Shown: positions 19,548-29,067, numbered from the stretch's first letter. The stretch is 64,000 nucleotides of DNA from Pseudomonas veronii (GCF_001439695.1 NZ_JYLL01000010.1:119500-183499), one strand, 5' to 3'. Program-made: numbers and translations. The notes: generated from the letters alone by a model not told the origin.

Positions 19548-20885
19548 CTATACCGTATTGAGAGGTCGCCCAATGGAAATGTACTCAATGCCTTTCTTCA
19601 GCACGCTGCCGGGGTCGAACAGGTTGCGTCCGTCAAAAATCAACGGCTGTTTGAGTTGCCGTTTGATCACGTTGAAATCCGGCGCCTTGAATGCCTGCCA
19701 CTCGGTGACGATCATCAATGCATCCGCACCTTTGAGGGCTGCCTCCTGGGTGCCGCACAAGCGCAAGTCGTCGCGGTCGCCATAAATGCGCTGGGTTTCT
19801 TCCATGGCTTCCGGGTCATAGGCCTGCACCTTGGCGCCCGCGCGCCACAAGGCCTCCATCAGCACCCGGCTGGGTGCTTCGCGCATGTCATCGGTGTTGG
19901 GTTTGAAACTCAGCCCCCAGAGCGCAAAGGTCTTACCCGCCAGCTCGCCGTTGAAGCGACTGGAAAGCTTGTTGAACAGCGTCTGTTTCTGTTCGGCATT
20001 ACGCCGTTCCACGGCCTTGAGCAGCGTGGCATCGAAGTCGATGCCGTCGGCGGTCTGGATCAACGCCTGGACATCTTTGGGGAAGCACGAGCCGCCGTAA
20101 CCGACGCCCGCGTAAAGAAACTGATAGCCGATGCGCGGGTCGGAGCCGATCCCCTGGCGAACCATCTCGATATCGGCGCCCAAGCGCTCGGCCAGGTTGG
20201 CCATCTCGTTCATGAAACTGATCTTGGTGGCGAGCAGGCAGTTGGCTGCGTACTTCGTCAGCTCGGCGCTGCGTACATCCATCACGATGATTCGGTCGTG
20301 ATTGCGATTGAACGGCGCGTACAGCTCGCGCATGACCGCTTCGGCCTGTGGACTGGCCGTGCCGATGACAATGCGGTCCGGCCGTGTGCAATCGGCAACC
20401 GCACAGCCTTCCTTGAGAAACTCCGGGTTGGACACCACCTCGAAGCTCAAATCGCTGCGGTCGCGCTGAGCCAGCATGGCCGCAATACGCGCGCTGACCT
20501 TATCGGCCGTGCCCACCGGGACGGTGGATTTGTCGATGATCGTCAGCGCCGCGTCCATATGCAGACCGATGGTTTCAGCCACCGCCAGCACGTACTTGAG
20601 GTCCGCGGAACCGTCTTCGTCGGGAGGCGTACCCACGGCGATAAACTGCACTTCGCCATGCTTGACCGCGGCCACGCCATCGGCGGTGAAGTTCAGGCGA
20701 CCGGCAGCACGGTTATCCCTGACCAGAGCCTCCAGGCCAGGTTCATAGATCGGAATATGCCCCTGATTGAGACGTTCGACCTTCGAAACGTCGATGTCGA
20801 TGCAAAGCACGTCGTGACCGACGTCAGCAAGTACCGCGGCCTGGACCAGGCCGACATAACCGATGCCAAAAACTGTAACTTTCAT
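19548..20885 (-). CDS. ugd: UDP-glucose 6-dehydrogenase (Ugd)
   Basis: A 445-residue UDP-glucose/GDP-mannose dehydrogenase family member. The Rossmann motif VFGIGYVGL is at residues 4-12, STVPVGT and EFLKEG follow, and the catalytic Cys lies in GGSCFPKD (about residue 260). The C-terminal UDP-binding domain has [16 protein letters not shown]. It most likely oxidises UDP-glucose to UDP-glucuronate, giving the polymer its negative charge. GDP-mannose dehydrogenase is the alternative, but the overall sequence reads as Ugd. The ATG at 20885 begins the canonical MKVTVFG. Confidence 0.88.
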   Translation of the reverse strand: MKVTVFGIGYVGLVQAAVLADVGHDVLCIDIDVSKVERLNQGHIPIYEPGLEALVRDNRAAGRLNFTADGVAAVKHGEVQFIAVGTPPDEDGSADLKYVLAVAETIGLHMDAALTIIDKSTVPVGTADKVSARIAAMLAQRDRSDLSFEVVSNPEFLKEGCAVADCTRPDRIVIGTASPQAEAVMRELYAPFNRNHDRIIVMDVRSAELTKYAANCLLATKISFMNEMANLAERLGADIEMVRQGIGSDPRIGYQFLYAGVGYGGSCFPKDVQALIQTADGIDFDATLLKAVERRNAEQKQTLFNKLSSRFNGELAGKTFALWGLSFKPNTDDMREAPSRVLMEALWRAGAKVQAYDPEAMEETQRIYGDRDDLRLCGTQEAALKGADALMIVTEWQAFKAPDFNVIKRQLKQPLIFDGRNLFDPGSVLKKGIEYISIGRPLNTV

Positions 20886-20958
20886 AGCGTTTCTCTTTGA
20901 ACCTGCGGCCAGTGGTAAAAAGGCTGCTCGTTGGACGTCGATTGCCGGTAGCGCAAGA

Positions 20959-23181
20959 TCAAACGCTGTCTGACTTGTAGTCGTAGTTGTAATAGCTGTA
21001 GGCGCCATAGCCGTATTTGGCGGATGAGCGTTTTTCGATGCCATTGAAAATCGCGCCTTTGAGCTCGATGCCACTTTGCTGATAGCGACGCATCGTCAAC
21101 TCCACTTCACGCACAGAGTTCACTTCGAAGCGAGCCACGATCAGGTTGGTGCCCGACTGACGCCCCACGATGGTTGCGTCCGTCACCGCGAGAAACGGCG
21201 GGGTATCCAGAATCACCAGGTCATACAGCGCGCTGACCTGTTCGAGGAACGCGCTGAAATTGGCGTGCATCAATAGTTCAGAGGGGTTCGGCGGTACTTG
21301 CCCTCGCCCGAGGAAGTGGAGGTTGTCCACGGCCGTGTGGTGGATGGCTGCGGTGAGTTCGCAGTTTTTGGCCAGCACGTCAGACAAGCCGTTTTCAACC
21401 GATACGCCGAAGACCTTGTGCAAATAGCCTTTGCGCATGTCCACGTCGACCAACAACACCCGCTGCCCTGAATGGGCAACCACCGCCGCCAGGTTCGCCG
21501 ATACAAAGGTCTTGCCGACCTGCGGGCTGGGCCCGGAGATCATCAGGCGATTGTTAGCGGCTTCCAGCATGGCGAAATGCAAACTGGTACGCAGGCTGCG
21601 CAACCCCTCGATCGCAAGGTCCGACGGATGAGTCATGGCCAACAGTCGTGCGCCAGCGACCCGGTCTTTACGAAAGGTTTTTTGATCCAGTTCTTTTTGG
21701 ATCGTGCTGAACGGGATCGCGGCGTAGACCGGCAAGCCGAGCTTTTCCAGGTCATTCGGGTTGGTAACACCGCGGTTGAGCGCTTTGCGGAACATCACCA
21801 ATGCGATCGCGACGAAGGCACCGAGCAGTGTGGCAATCACGATGATCAGCGCTTTCTGCGGCCTGACCGGGCTTCGCAAATCGACATCGGCGGTATCGAT
21901 GAGCCGCACATTGCCCACGGTGCCGGCGCGCATCACGTCCAACTCTTGATACTTGTTCAGCAGCAGCGTGTAGATCTCGGTGCTGACCTTCAAATCGCGG
22001 GTCAGGCTCAGCAGCTCCTGCTGGGTGGTGGGCAGGCTCTCGACCTTCTTGGCCAACTCATTCTGGCGCTCGGTCAGCTCTGCCAATTGAGTCAGTAACG
22101 CCCGGTACACGGGATGCTGAGGGGTGAACTTGCGCTCTATTTCCGCCTGCTGCATCTTGAGTTCGGAGATGCTGGCATCCAACGCGACGATCTGATCCAG
22201 GATGGCTTTCGCTTCCAGGCTGATATCGATGGTCTTGTTGCGGATCTGAAATTGATTCAACGCCGCTTCCGCCTGCTCGACATCCTTGCGCACCTGCGGC
22301 AACTGGCCCTTGAGAAACGCCAGGCTTTGCGCGGCTTCTGCCGAGGTACGGTCAATGTTTTGCCGCACATAGATGCGTGCGACCTCATTGAGCACTTGAA
22401 TCGCGTCGGCAGGTCGCGGGCTTTCCAGGGCCAGCCCGATAATCCCCGATTCCTTGCCGCGTTCAGCCACATCCAGCAATTTCTGATAGCGCAAAATGGT
22501 GCTCAGGCGCGGTGAACGGACCACGCTGAAAGTGGTACCGGGGTTGGCCCGAAGCTGTTCGACACGCAGCTTGATGCCATTGCTGTCGTAGGCGCGCCCC
22601 ACTTGGCCCTCAAGCAAAACAGCCTCGTCCTGGTCCGACAGCGTGAAGCTGCCGCCATTGCCGGCGGTCAACGTCAGCTCCTGGCCCAGCAGTTTGGCGG
22701 GAAGGCGCAGCTCGGAAAACTTCAGCTCCTCACCACCCCAGGCGAAGCTGCTCAACCCCAACCACGGTGCAGCCACTGCCTCCTGTTCGGTGGGTTTGAA
22801 ACGACGGGCAATAAAGTCCCCCAGCAATGGGAAATGCTTGGGTTTGACGTCAAGGTCCAGGTTCAGGTTATCGACGGCGGTCCCGATGGTGATCCGCGAG
22901 CGGATGAGTTCGATTTCGGTCACCGTCGGCGATTCTTTACCGAGCAGGCTGCCAACATCCGAGAAGCCCAGCATGTCGCCCTTCTTCGGTTCGACCTGAA
23001 CTAACGCGGTCGCTTGATAGATCGGCGGCGTCAATACCGAATAGGCCGCGCCTAGGGCCATAAAGGCAATACTGATTCCACCGATCAGCCATTTATGATC
23101 CAGTAGAGTACCCACCAGCGCCATAAAGTCTAAATCAGTGTCATCCGAATGGTGTGAAGTTACCGCAGTTACTGATTGCAT
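20959..23181 (-). CDS. wzc: Capsule tyrosine autokinase and co-polymerase (Wzc)
   Basis: A 740-residue PCP-2a protein. A Wzz domain with a first transmembrane helix (about residues 30-55) is followed by a long periplasmic coiled coil (about 265-400) and a second helix (about 445). The BY-kinase domain has Walker [10 protein letters not shown], Walker A' [10 protein letters not shown] and Walker B LVILDTPP. The C-terminus is a tyrosine cluster, [13 protein letters not shown], the autophosphorylation site in this family. It sets chain length and drives polymerase/Wza assembly. Wzb reverses its phosphorylation. It starts after a 220-base AT-rich gap downstream of wzb, unlike the tight spacing in E. 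coli. Confidence 0.94.
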   Translation of the reverse strand: MQSVTAVTSHHSDDTDLDFMALVGTLLDHKWLIGGISIAFMALGAAYSVLTPPIYQATALVQVEPKKGDMLGFSDVGSLLGKESPTVTEIELIRSRITIGTAVDNLNLDLDVKPKHFPLLGDFIARRFKPTEQEAVAAPWLGLSSFAWGGEELKFSELRLPAKLLGQELTLTAGNGGSFTLSDQDEAVLLEGQVGRAYDSNGIKLRVEQLRANPGTTFSVVRSPRLSTILRYQKLLDVAERGKESGIIGLALESPRPADAIQVLNEVARIYVRQNIDRTSAEAAQSLAFLKGQLPQVRKDVEQAEAALNQFQIRNKTIDISLEAKAILDQIVALDASISELKMQQAEIERKFTPQHPVYRALLTQLAELTERQNELAKKVESLPTTQQELLSLTRDLKVSTEIYTLLLNKYQELDVMRAGTVGNVRLIDTADVDLRSPVRPQKALIIVIATLLGAFVAIALVMFRKALNRGVTNPNDLEKLGLPVYAAIPFSTIQKELDQKTFRKDRVAGARLLAMTHPSDLAIEGLRSLRTSLHFAMLEAANNRLMISGPSPQVGKTFVSANLAAVVAHSGQRVLLVDVDMRKGYLHKVFGVSVENGLSDVLAKNCELTAAIHHTAVDNLHFLGRGQVPPNPSELLMHANFSAFLEQVSALYDLVILDTPPFLAVTDATIVGRQSGTNLIVARFEVNSVREVELTMRRYQQSGIELKGAIFNGIEKRSSAKYGYGAYSYYNYDYKSDSV

Positions 23182-23383
23182 AAGTCAGTTCTTTTTCTTA
23201 CAGATAGTCTAGGAATGGCACAGGGTGCAAGACGCCCGGCTCCATGCACGTACAACGGCTATACTCGACACACAAACGCTCACTAGAGCCTGACAACACA
23301 ATCTTCTCAACACTTGACGCTCAACTCACGAGTCACTTTCCCAATATTCCAATAGAGGGTTCAAGCGATCATGTCCGACCTTA

Positions 23384-23392
23384 AATAACATT
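23384..23392 (+). promoter_or_regulatory. AATAACATT motif, copy 3 (wzc upstream region)
   Basis: Exact 9-mer in the 220-base spacer between wzb and wzc, about 200 bases upstream of the wzc start and 10 bases after the wzb stop. The spacer is otherwise AT-rich with no gene; it may hold a separate wzc promoter. Confidence 0.35.
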
Positions 23393-23401
23393 CAAACAAC
23401 C

Positions 23402-23848
23402 TCAACCCGCCAACAACTGCGCCCACGCATCCGTCGCTTCCTCAATCAAGCCATACGCTTGTAGAAATGCCGGTTTGCCTTGGCGGTAAGGGTCTTTGAT
23501 TTCTCTATTGCACTGCCACTTGCCCAGCAGGAATACTTTACCCCGAGCCACCGGCGCGAGTTTGAGCACCTCCTCGATCTGCCACTGTTCCATCACAAGA
23601 ATCAGGTCCGCTTCACTCACCGCCCCGCTCGTCAATTGCCGTGCCTGGTGGGGCTGAAAAGCATGCCCGTGTTCTTCCAGTACCCGCGAAGCCGTGGCTT
23701 CCAGCGGGTGTTGATGCAGCGCCGCCAACCCCGCCGAACTCACCTGTATATCGCTGGAAGCAAGTGCGGCACGCAGTAAATTTTCCGCCATGGGGCTGCG
23801 ACAAATATTGCCGACACACACAATCAAAATCTTATTAAACACCGCCAT
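23402..23848 (-). CDS. wzb: Low-molecular-weight protein tyrosine phosphatase (Wzb)
   Basis: A 148-residue cytoplasmic phosphatase. The P-loop CVGNICRS gives the C(X)5R signature with Cys11 and Arg17, and the general-acid Asp lies in DPYRQG near residue 118. It dephosphorylates the Wzc tyrosine cluster and so cycles polymerisation. It is the first gene of the - strand capsule cluster. The three AATAACAT-type motifs lie in the spacer upstream. Confidence 0.93.
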   Translation of the reverse strand: MAVFNKILIVCVGNICRSPMAENLLRAALASSDIQVSSAGLAALHQHPLEATASRVLEEHGHAFQPHQARQLTSGAVSEADLILVMEQWQIEEVLKLAPVARGKVFLLGKWQCNREIKDPYRQGKPAFLQAYGLIEEATDAWAQLLAG

Positions 23849-23893
23849 CTCCCACGCGCCGCAAAGTACTCATGAGCCAAAGCAAAGAATAAA

Positions 23894-23902
23894 TAACATC
23901 AA
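23894..23902 (+). promoter_or_regulatory. AATAACAT-type motif (8 of 9), wzb upstream region
   Basis: AATAACATC, one mismatch to the 9-mer shared by the capsule-locus spacers, 46 bases upstream of the wzb start in the spacer before the divergent gene at 24086. Confidence 0.25.
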
Positions 23903-23985
23903 CGCCAGCCAATAGCACCCTGAAACAAGCCAGGCAATTATGTTCACAGGCAATAAGTTTCGACCATCTCTTCAGCCGGACAATA

Positions 23986-23994
23986 AATAACATA
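23986..23994 (+). promoter_or_regulatory. AATAACAT-type motif (8 of 9), wzb upstream region
   Basis: AATAACATA, one mismatch to the shared 9-mer, 138 bases upstream of the wzb start in the same 237-base divergent spacer. Confidence 0.25.
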
Positions 23995-24015
23995 ATCGCC
24001 TATTGACCGACTAAA

Positions 24016-24024
24016 AATAACATT
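24016..24024 (+). promoter_or_regulatory. AATAACATT motif, copy 4 (wzb / small-gene divergent spacer)
   Basis: Exact 9-mer, 62 bases upstream of the start at 24086 and 168 bases upstream of the wzb start. It lies in the spacer from which both genes diverge, so a factor binding here could act on both. Confidence 0.35.
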
Positions 24025-24085
24025 CCCTTACTTTTGCGCCTCTTCATAATAAAGTGCCCACCGAGTACAGCAACGAGGCACGGCC

Positions 24086-24439
24086 ATGAAAAGTTCAAAG
24101 TTACTGGTAGAGCGTATTGGCCTGTTCCCGTCTTCGGGAAACATTCATGTCAATGTCGACAACTCGACAACGGTGGTTGAGCGAATGCACATGTTATATG
24201 CCAGCAACTCTTTAGACTTCGACGAATCCGGTTCCGGGCTGTCCATGGTCTTCGCCGACTGGCGCTTCAAGTTGCAAGTCAGTAATGCCCTGTCCGTCTG
24301 CCTGTGCGTAGAGAGCCGTGGCGACCGCCATTTCATGCAAACCAAGACCGACGAGCTACTGGCGAACATCTTCAGCACCGAGGGACGCCCATCAACCGGT
24401 ATGCCCGTTCAAGACACGCCTCCACTCATTGCGCCTTGA
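24086..24439 (+). CDS. Hypothetical 117-residue protein divergent from wzb
   Basis: I do not recognise a family. It is a soluble-looking protein of mixed composition without a signal peptide or membrane helix; FADWRFKLQVSNALSVCLCV could form a small beta sheet. The start at 24086 has a purine-rich GAGGCACGG upstream. Codon use looks like the neighbours. It is read divergently from wzb across a spacer with AATAACAT-type motifs, so it may be co-regulated with the capsule genes. Its last 14 bases overlap the convergent PAP2 gene. Confidence 0.55.
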   Translation: MKSSKLLVERIGLFPSSGNIHVNVDNSTTVVERMHMLYASNSLDFDESGSGLSMVFADWRFKLQVSNALSVCLCVESRGDRHFMQTKTDELLANIFSTEGRPSTGMPVQDTPPLIAP

Positions 24440-25046
24440 TCGGCCCGGAGCCGACGCGCCACGCGGGCTCCTGATGGGCGCGTGACGCCCCGGAGACGCT
24501 GACGGCGACATGGTTAAGCAGGTTCTCGGCGTTGTACTTGGGCACCAGCGCACTCAATAACACGACCACTGCCCCAGCGCCGATCAGCGATGGCGACACA
24601 TTGACCTGCGCGACATCTATTCGCCACAAGAACGTCAGCGCGGCCACCGCGCCCAATAACCCGCCCGCCAGCGCCTCGTTCAGAGGGTGAATGTACGGCG
24701 CGACACAATAAGCACTGAACCAACCGGTGGCGATCAATCCGGCGAGCGCCGCGGGCCAGCGCAAGGCCGGGTTGAACTGGCGCGCCACCAAACTCATTGC
24801 CACGGTGACCACCAGGCATGTGTTCATGGCGTGGCCACTGAGCACGGCAATATCAAGGTGTTGAAACGAAACGCCCCAGCCCTTGAACAGCAACTTGCTG
24901 AACGCCACGATTGAATAAGTGCAAGCGACGGTGATGAGCCATCCCTTGAGCGCCCGCGGCGACGAATAGCGCAGCCACACAGCGATGACCAGCGCGGCCG
25001 GAATCATGACGGTAATACCGCCATAGTGTGCGAGTTCTTCGCGCAT
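24426..25046 (-). CDS. PAP2-superfamily membrane phosphatase
   Basis: A 206-residue integral membrane protein with about six hydrophobic segments. The motifs LSGHAMN (PAP2 motif with SGH) and HPLNEALAGGLLG (the second His motif) match the phosphatidic-acid-phosphatase type 2 family. Such enzymes remove phosphate from lipids such as undecaprenyl pyrophosphate or phosphatidic acid. The gene lies just outside the capsule locus, so a role in recycling the carrier lipid is possible but is inference. The tail of about 30 residues is hydrophilic. Confidence 0.65.
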   Translation of the reverse strand: MREELAHYGGITVMIPAALVIAVWLRYSSPRALKGWLITVACTYSIVAFSKLLFKGWGVSFQHLDIAVLSGHAMNTCLVVTVAMSLVARQFNPALRWPAALAGLIATGWFSAYCVAPYIHPLNEALAGGLLGAVAALTFLWRIDVAQVNVSPSLIGAGAVVVLLSALVPKYNAENLLNHVAVSVSGASRAHQEPAWRVGSGPIKAQ

Positions 25047-25168
25047 GAGTGACCCACCTGACCCAGCAATTTTCCGCGCCCATCAGACCTCAGGCCCAGG
25101 GAAAACACAACGTTATCTACGGTCAGGTTAAAGCCCTTGCCGCCCGCGCCCCTACACGCCCACAGGGG

Positions 25169-26074
25169 TCAAGCGGCGTTGCGGATCTTGTGCAAGGCGT
25201 CCGCCACCCACTTGCCGAACGCATCCACCGGCCCTTGCAGGTTACCGAGGAAGTGCGGGTAGATCAGCCACAGGTTCATCACCGGCTTGAAGTCCTTGAG
25301 CGGCATCACTGCCAGTTGCTCGCGGTGGGCGCTACGCTCCAGCAACGGGCGCGGTACCAGGCCCAGGCCCAGGCCGTCCGCCACCAGGCCCAGTTGCAGC
25401 TCGGTGCCGAAGGTTTCCAGGTTCACCCGCAACGCCAGGCCCTGATCGGACAAGGTGCGTTGCAAGCCGGCACGGAAGCCGCAGCCGTCCGGGTTGAGGA
25501 TCCAGCCGTTCTGGTACACATCGGCCAGCTTGCACGGTTTCTTCGGCAACTGTGCCTTGGCGCAGACCACCACCAACTCCATCTTGCCGATGGATTCACC
25601 CACCACGTTGTCCGGGAAAATCTTGCCGGCCGGGAACAACGCCGCCGCCGCATCCAGCTCGCCGCGTTCGATCTTGCCGACCAATTGGCTGCCCCAGCCG
25701 GTGGCGACCTGGGCGCGCAGGTCAGGGTATTCGGTGCGCAGGTGCTTGAGCGCATCGAGCAGCACCACGTCGCCGATGGTTTGCGGCACACCGAGGCGCA
25801 ACAGCCCGGTGGGCGGCGCATCGGTGGCCACCAGTTCGCGCAGGGCATCCATCTCACGCAGGATCAGCCGGCACTGCTCATAGACGCGCGTGCCGATCAG
25901 CGTAGGCTTGAGGGGCTTGGTGTTGCGGTCGAACAGCTCCACGCCCAACGCCTGCTCGAAGTTCTGCACACGGCGGGTGATGGCCGGCTGGGTCAGTTGC
26001 AACGACTCGGCGGCATGGCTGATGGACTGGCACCGAATCACTTCGACAAAAGCATCGATATCGTCAATTTTCAT
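25169..26074 (-). CDS. LysR-family regulator divergent from the 3MDO-rhodanese pair
   Basis: A 301-residue LysR protein. The winged helix is at the N-terminus (AESLQLTQPAITRRVQNFEQALGVELFDR), followed by the effector-binding domain. The start is ATG 26074, giving the usual LysR beginning (MKIDDIDAFVEV); the open frame runs 33 codons further upstream without support. It is divergent from the 3-mercaptopropionate dioxygenase gene, and the same three-gene arrangement occurs in P. aeruginosa (PA2601-PA2603, from memory), so it probably controls that pair in response to a thiol or sulfur signal. Confidence 0.88.
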   Translation of the reverse strand: MKIDDIDAFVEVIRCQSISHAAESLQLTQPAITRRVQNFEQALGVELFDRNTKPLKPTLIGTRVYEQCRLILREMDALRELVATDAPPTGLLRLGVPQTIGDVVLLDALKHLRTEYPDLRAQVATGWGSQLVGKIERGELDAAAALFPAGKIFPDNVVGESIGKMELVVVCAKAQLPKKPCKLADVYQNGWILNPDGCGFRAGLQRTLSDQGLALRVNLETFGTELQLGLVADGLGLGLVPRPLLERSAHREQLAVMPLKDFKPVMNLWLIYPHFLGNLQGPVDAFGKWVADALHKIRNAA

Positions 26075-26225
26075 TTGGGCCGCACATAGAAAACAGTCAT
26101 TAAGATGTGTGCGAAGCATAGTTGCAGGCACGTTTTCTGGATAGCCCGGGCTGTGTTCGATAACGTCTAACACTATGCAGAGCGGTTCTAAATCACCTTC
26201 AGCTATAAGCTAATCATTAAAAAAT

Positions 26226-26251
26226 AGCATATTAACTACAAACATTATGCT
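26226..26251. promoter_or_regulatory. Candidate LysR operator in the divergent promoter region
   Basis: A dyad AGCATA-N14-TATGCT lies in the AT-rich spacer between the LysR gene and the dioxygenase gene, 37 bases upstream of the latter. Its position suits a LysR site. Binding is inferred. Confidence 0.35.
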
Positions 26252-26287
26252 TAGATAAACCGATCAACAGTAGCCGATGGAAGTGTC

Positions 26288-26899
26288 ATGACCCAGGCCA
26301 AGCACCCCGAAAGACTCAGGGCCTTCATAGGCGCCCTGGCGGAATTGATCGACGCTAATCCACGCGAAGGCGACCTGTTGCACCGTGGCGGCAAGCTGCT
26401 CGCGCAACTGGTCAGCCATGACGACTGGCTCCCCGACGAATACGCCCAACCCGACCCCGAGCGCTACCAGCAATTTTTGCTGCATGCCGATTCGCGCCAG
26501 CGCTTCAGCATCGTCAGTTTCGTATGGGGGCCGGGGCAAAGCACGCCGATTCATGACCATCGGGTCTGGGGCCTGATCGGCATGCTGCGCGGTTCGGAAT
26601 TCTCCCAAGGCTTCGCGCGGGCCACCGACGGGCGCCTGGTCGCCGCGGGCCAGCCGATCCAACTGGTGCCGGGCCAGGTCGAGGCCGTGTCGCCCAAGGT
26701 CGGCGATATCCATCAGGTCAGCAATGCTCACCCCGATCAGGTGTCGATCAGCATTCATGTGTACGGCGCCAATATCGGTGCCGTGCGCCGCGCGGTGTAC
26801 CAGCCTGACGGCAGCGAAAAACTGTTTATCTCCGGTTATTCCAACGCCTTTCTCCCGAACATCTGGGACTTGTCCAAAGAAAAGAGCCCTGCCCTATGA
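26288..26899 (+). CDS. 3-mercaptopropionate dioxygenase (thiol dioxygenase, cupin)
   Basis: A 203-residue non-haem iron enzyme that oxidises 3-mercaptopropionate, and less well cysteine, to the sulfinate using O2. The metal ligands His89, His91 (PIHDHRVW) and His142 (DIHQVSN) are at exactly the residue numbers known for the P. aeruginosa enzyme. The second-sphere triad Ser155-His157-Tyr159 and the substrate-binding Gln62 and Arg168 are also present at the same numbers. It overlaps the rhodanese gene by 4 bases (ATGA) and is therefore probably translationally coupled to it, tying thiol oxidation to sulfur transfer. Confidence 0.95.
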   Translation: MTQAKHPERLRAFIGALAELIDANPREGDLLHRGGKLLAQLVSHDDWLPDEYAQPDPERYQQFLLHADSRQRFSIVSFVWGPGQSTPIHDHRVWGLIGMLRGSEFSQGFARATDGRLVAAGQPIQLVPGQVEAVSPKVGDIHQVSNAHPDQVSISIHVYGANIGAVRRAVYQPDGSEKLFISGYSNAFLPNIWDLSKEKSPAL

Positions 26900-28479
26900 G
26901 CACCGTATCGCACCGCAGCTTTGCCCAGATTCGCCAGGCCCTGTTGGACCGCGAAGAAGTCGCCTTGTTGGACGTGCGCGAAGAAGCGCCGTTTGCCGAA
27001 TCCCACCCACTGTTCGCCGCGAACATCCCGCTGTCCAAGCTGGAACTGGAGGTGTACTCGCGCATCCCGCGGCGCGATACCCAGGTGACGGTCTACGACA
27101 ACGGCGAAGGGCTCGCCAGCCGCGCCGCCGAGCGCCTGGTTGCGCTGGGCTACACCGCGGTCAGCCTGTTGGAGGGCGGCCTGGACGGTTGGCGCAACGC
27201 CGGTGGCGAGCTGTTTATCGACGTCAACGTGCCGAGCAAGGCCTTCGGCGAGTTGGTGGAGAGTGAGCGCCACACGCCGTCCCTGGCTGCCGAAGAGGTG
27301 CAGGCCCTGCTCGACAGCCAGGCCGATGTGGTGGTGCTCGACGCCCGCCGCTTCGACGAATACCAGACCATGAGCATCCCCACCGGCATCAGCGTGCCCG
27401 GCGCCGAGCTGGTGTTGCGCGCCCGTGAGCTGGCGCCGGACCCGGCCACCCGCGTCATCGTCAACTGCGCCGGGCGCACCCGCAGCATTATCGGCACCCA
27501 GTCGCTGATCAATGCCGGCGTGGCCAACCCCGTGTCGGCCCTGCGCAATGGCACCATCGGCTGGACGCTGGCCGGGCAGACACTCGCCCACGGCCAGTCG
27601 CGCCGCTTTGCGCCGACCGGCGAAGCCCATCGCCAGCTCGCCGCCCAGGATGCGCGCCGAGTGGCCGACCGGGCCCGCGTCGGCCGCGCAAGCCTGGCCG
27701 ACCTGCAACGCTGGCAACAGGACACGACGCGCACCACTTACCTGTTCGATGTACGCACCCCGGAAGAATTCGACACCGGCCACCTGCCCGGCGCCCGTTC
27801 CACCCCGGGCGGCCAACTGGTCCAGGAAACCGACCATGTCGCCAGCGTGCGCGGTGCGCGATTGGTGCTGGCCGATGACGACGGTGTGCGGGCGAATATG
27901 TCTGCGTCCTGGCTGGCCCAACTGGGCTGGGAAGTGCATGTGCTGGATGACCTGCAACCGGCACACTTCAGTGAAACCGGCGCCTGGATCGCCCCGGTGC
28001 CCGCCGCGCCCCAGGCCGAACTGATCAGCCCGCAGACCCTGGCCGAGTGGCAGGCCCATGGCGACACCGTGGTGCTGGACTTCACCGCCAGCGCCAACTA
28101 CGTCAAGCGCCACATCCCCGGCGCCTGGTGGGCCCTGCGCGCGCAACTGCCGCAAGCCCTGGCCAAGGTGCCGAACGCCGAGCGCTACGTCCTGACCTGC
28201 GGCAGCAGCCAACTGGCACACCTGGCCGTGGCCGAAGTCGAAGCCCTCACCGGCAAACACGTGTTCCTGCTGCAAGACGGCACCGCCGGCTGGATCGCCG
28301 CCCAACTGCCGCTGGAAGCAGGTGAAACCCGCCTGGCCTCGCCGCGCATCGACCGCTACCGCCGGCCGTATGAAGGCACCGACAATCCCAAGGAAGCCAT
28401 GCAGGCCTATCTGGATTGGGAGTTTGGACTGGTGGAGCAATTGGCTCGGGATGGGACACATGGGTTTTATGTGATCTGA
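26896..28479 (+). CDS. Four-domain rhodanese (thiosulfate sulfurtransferase-like)
   Basis: A 527-residue cytoplasmic protein of four tandem rhodanese domains (about residues 1-125, 130-240, 275-375 and 375-500). Domain 2 has the active-site loop NCAGRTRS with Cys191 and domain 4 TCGSSQLA with Cys435. Domains 1 (VYDNGEG) and 3 (LADDDGVR) have Asp in place of the catalytic Cys, so the protein alternates inactive and active domains. It would move sulfane sulfur, probably from products of thiol catabolism made by the coupled dioxygenase. The gene ends where the Rhs-derived sequence begins. Confidence 0.92.
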   Translation: MSTVSHRSFAQIRQALLDREEVALLDVREEAPFAESHPLFAANIPLSKLELEVYSRIPRRDTQVTVYDNGEGLASRAAERLVALGYTAVSLLEGGLDGWRNAGGELFIDVNVPSKAFGELVESERHTPSLAAEEVQALLDSQADVVVLDARRFDEYQTMSIPTGISVPGAELVLRARELAPDPATRVIVNCAGRTRSIIGTQSLINAGVANPVSALRNGTIGWTLAGQTLAHGQSRRFAPTGEAHRQLAAQDARRVADRARVGRASLADLQRWQQDTTRTTYLFDVRTPEEFDTGHLPGARSTPGGQLVQETDHVASVRGARLVLADDDGVRANMSASWLAQLGWEVHVLDDLQPAHFSETGAWIAPVPAAPQAELISPQTLAEWQAHGDTVVLDFTASANYVKRHIPGAWWALRAQLPQALAKVPNAERYVLTCGSSQLAHLAVAEVEALTGKHVFLLQDGTAGWIAAQLPLEAGETRLASPRIDRYRRPYEGTDNPKEAMQAYLDWEFGLVEQLARDGTHGFYVI

Positions 28480-28508
28480 GTCTGCCATCAGCGCGGGCTG
28501 CGTGTGCA

Positions 28509-28996
28509 TAGGTCATTTTCACCAGCGTTTCGCGCCCGTTCTTCTGGCTGCGTACTTCGATCAAGCGGTGTTCAGCGTCGTAGGCAAAATGTTGCAAACC
28601 CCGTGCGGCGCTGCGTTTTTCGATCAGTCGGCCAAAGCCGTCATAGCGGTAACGCTTGTCCTGATAGGTCAGCAGTTTGTTATGCCGTACCCATCCGCCC
28701 CTTACTTGCGGACCGTCGAGTAGGTTGGCGGCGGCGTCGTAGGCAAAGGTTTCGCGCTGGCCTTGTACGTTGTCCTCGCTGGCGATGATTCGAGCGGTCG
28801 CGTCGTAATGCAGTAACTGGTGCTGGCTCCCTTCCCGGCGGCCGATCAGGTTGTCGGCCGGGTCGTATTCGAAGTTCTTTTGGTGGGGCGGCGGCAGTTG
28901 CCAGGGCTGGCCGGTGGGGCTGCGTTTGCGCTGGCGCAGGCGGCGGCGGCCGTAGTAGAGGCGATTGAGCCAGCGGCCGTCGGGCGGGGGCCCTCA
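28509..28996 (-). pseudogene. Rhs core fragment without N-terminus, tip or immunity gene
   Basis: The - strand encodes Rhs YD-repeat sequence (for example FAYDAEHRLIEVRSQKNGRETL, FAYDAAANLLDG, KRYRYDGFGRL) that aligns with the core of the full-length rhs gene around 33236-33850. Homology starts sharply at 28509, 30 bases after the rhodanese stop, and ends near 28996. Near 28950 it skips a stretch of about 130 bases present in the full-length gene. It has no start, no toxin tip and no immunity gene. It looks like the decayed far end of an earlier rhs gene. Confidence 0.8.
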
Positions 28997-29067
28997 GAGG
29001 CAGAACACGAGCGCCTGCTATGATCCCGCTAGGTGGAACGGTTTTTTGAGAGAACCTGTAGTTGTAC

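Noticed and set aside
23182..23401. RfaH ops/JUMPstart element before the capsule genes
   Set aside because: I looked for GGCGGTAG-type sequence on the coding strand of the wzb, wzc and yjbE spacers and did not see it.
26836..28509. 557-codon open frame antisense to the rhodanese gene
   Set aside because: It is the mirror of a GC-rich coding gene; its translation is low in normal protein features, and the + frame has clear rhodanese motifs.
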